A stretch of 42,771 bases of DNA from Flavobacteriales bacterium (GTDB lineage Bacteria > Bacteroidota > Bacteroidia > Flavobacteriales_D > Crocinitomicaceae), in contig CANMHB010000020.1 of the NCBI GenBank assembly GCA_947497485.1, positions 1-42,771 of the forward strand. Direction: 5' to 3'. The position numbers were made by a program, and so were the translations under genes. This document shows, in pieces, positions 41,891-42,771 of this stretch (positions within the stretch are counted from its first letter, which is position 1; every line of letters starts with the position of its first letter). The notes under the pieces were generated by a model. The model worked only from the letters and a program-made list of their open reading frames with translations, ran no database searches and was not told the DNA's origin.

Positions 41891-42771
41891 AACTCTCAAT
41901 ACATAACGCTCGTCCCTTCGGTCAGTATTTTCAGCTTTCAATTCTCCATTCGCAATTCGCACCGCCGAAGGCAGCAGCGAAGCTAATTCTCAATTAAGAA
42001 CTCTCCATACATGACGCTCGTCCCTCGGTCAGTATTTTCAACTCTCCACTCTCATCTCTCCACTCTCCACTCTCATCTCTCCACTCTCCTCTCTCCACTC
42101 TTCACTCTCCACTTTAATCTCTCATCTTTCAACTCTCCACTCTACGTAAAAACCCCTAGCTCCACCTCACTTTTTCATCTTATTTTTTCATTAAACACTA
42201 AATTCTTCATTCTACATTCTAAATTCTCCACCATCTTTGCCTCATCAATCGTTCAAACGAGGACGAGTTTATATTTTTCTTGTCAAAAACAATCCTAACA
42301 AAAACATATTTAACCATCTCAATTTTCCACTTTCATCTTTCATCTCTAAACTCAGCATTCTCATTTCTACATTCCCACCACCGAAGACAACAGCGAAGCT
42401 AATTCTCTATTTTCAACTCTCCACTCTCCACTTTCCACTCTCCACTCTCCACTCTCATCTCTCCACTCTCCACTCTCCACTCTCCACTCTCCACTCTCAA
42501 TACATAACGCTCGTCCCTCGGTCAGTATTTTCAACTCTCCACTCTCAGCTCTTCACTCTCAACTTTCCACTCTCATCTCTCATCTCTCCACTCTCAGCTC
42601 TTCACTCTCAACTTTCCACTCTCATCTCTCCACTCTCCACTCTCATCTCTCCACTCTCATCTCTCCACTCTTCACTCTCCACTCTCATCTCTCCACTCTC
42701 CTCTCTCCACTCTTCACTCTCCACTTTAATCTCTCATCTTTCAACTCTCCACTCTACGTAAAAACCCCTAG
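41891..42771. repeat. Polypyrimidine low-complexity array (CTCTCCACTCTCATCTCTC type) with nested longer repeats
   Basis: Most of this stretch is variants of CTCTCCACTCTC, CTCATCTCTC and CTCAACTTTC with no gene I can support. Embedded longer units are these. A 34-35-base block with CGCTCGTCCC and CGGTCAGTATTTTCA occurs three times (41899-41933, 42007-42040, 42500-42533). A block with GCAGCGAAGCTAATTCTC or its variant occurs twice (41960-41992, 42376-42407). A 99-base exact direct repeat joins 42061-42159 and 42673-42771 and reaches the window end. Bases 42160-42375 are less regular AT-rich sequence with no clear signal. Confidence 0.8.

Noticed and set aside
42011..42761. Open frames on the plus strand of 95 and 174 codons rich in Ser-Thr-Leu-His-Pro
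   Set aside because: They are translations of the CTCTCCACTCTC-type array. The repeat keeps all frames open and there is no start context, domain or codon pattern of a gene.
41891..42771. Possible CRISPR array
   Set aside because: Repeats vary in length and sequence and there are no unique spacers of constant size. No cas gene is near.

Overview
The window looks like a chromosomal segment of an AT-rich Bacteroidota bacterium. The best guess is Flavobacteriales near Fluviicola/Crocinitomicaceae. This rests on the many secreted proteins with type IX secretion system (T9SS) sorting domains of types A and B, on Bacteroidota-type -7 boxes (TAnnTTTG), on weak Shine-Dalgarno signals, and on the flavobacterial character of the housekeeping proteins. 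The genus is inference.

Layout. (1) 1-4132: a T9SS-type secreted protein cut by the left edge, an intact type B sorted protein, and a broken locus in which a signal peptide, a serine-hydrolase fragment and the C-terminal half of a type B protein are joined in three frames. (2) 4251-8236: a compact minus-strand set of SDR oxidoreductase, AraC regulator and a PDZ/alpha-beta hydrolase/Asp-box fusion. (3) 8330-8845: a small membrane protein. (4) 8977-21201: a tight same-strand run of six large T9SS cargo genes plus an orphan sorting domain, with gaps of 5-23 bases, probably one long operon. The products are built from propeller, PKD, SprB and lamin-tail modules. (5) 21390-24082: PQQ-type propeller, FISUMP protein and a short secreted fragment. 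(6) 24231-26485: an unrecognised helical protein on the plus strand, a hydrolase remnant and a six-helix membrane protein. (7) 26865-31003: a CotH-kinase protein overlapping a type B sorted protein by four bases. (8) 31423-32520: a retropepsin-FISUMP fusion on the plus strand. (9) 33005-35249: initiator tRNA-Met with its own promoter, downstream of metG. (10) 35360-37099: a PA-domain T9SS protein. (11) 37240-41037: a phosphate module of PiT transporter, DUF47/PhoU-like protein and a divergent OprO/P-type porin with a Pho-box-like direct repeat upstream. (12) 41113-41712: a Mn-type superoxide dismutase. (13) 41805-42771: low-complexity repeats to the right edge.

How the genes fit together. About half the coding capacity makes proteins for export through the outer membrane and attachment to, or release from, the cell surface by T9SS; no T9SS machinery gene is present. 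Gene-to-gene similarity is strongest in the sorting domain, and orphan and chimeric pieces lie between intact genes, which suggests shuffling of 3' modules. The phosphate genes form an uptake unit.

The most unusual non-coding content is a dispersed hairpin repeat family (26655, 31078, 32626) that ends in a terminator stem and a tail resembling a tRNA 3' end. One copy carries an exact 15-base copy of the 3' end of the nearby initiator tRNA gene.
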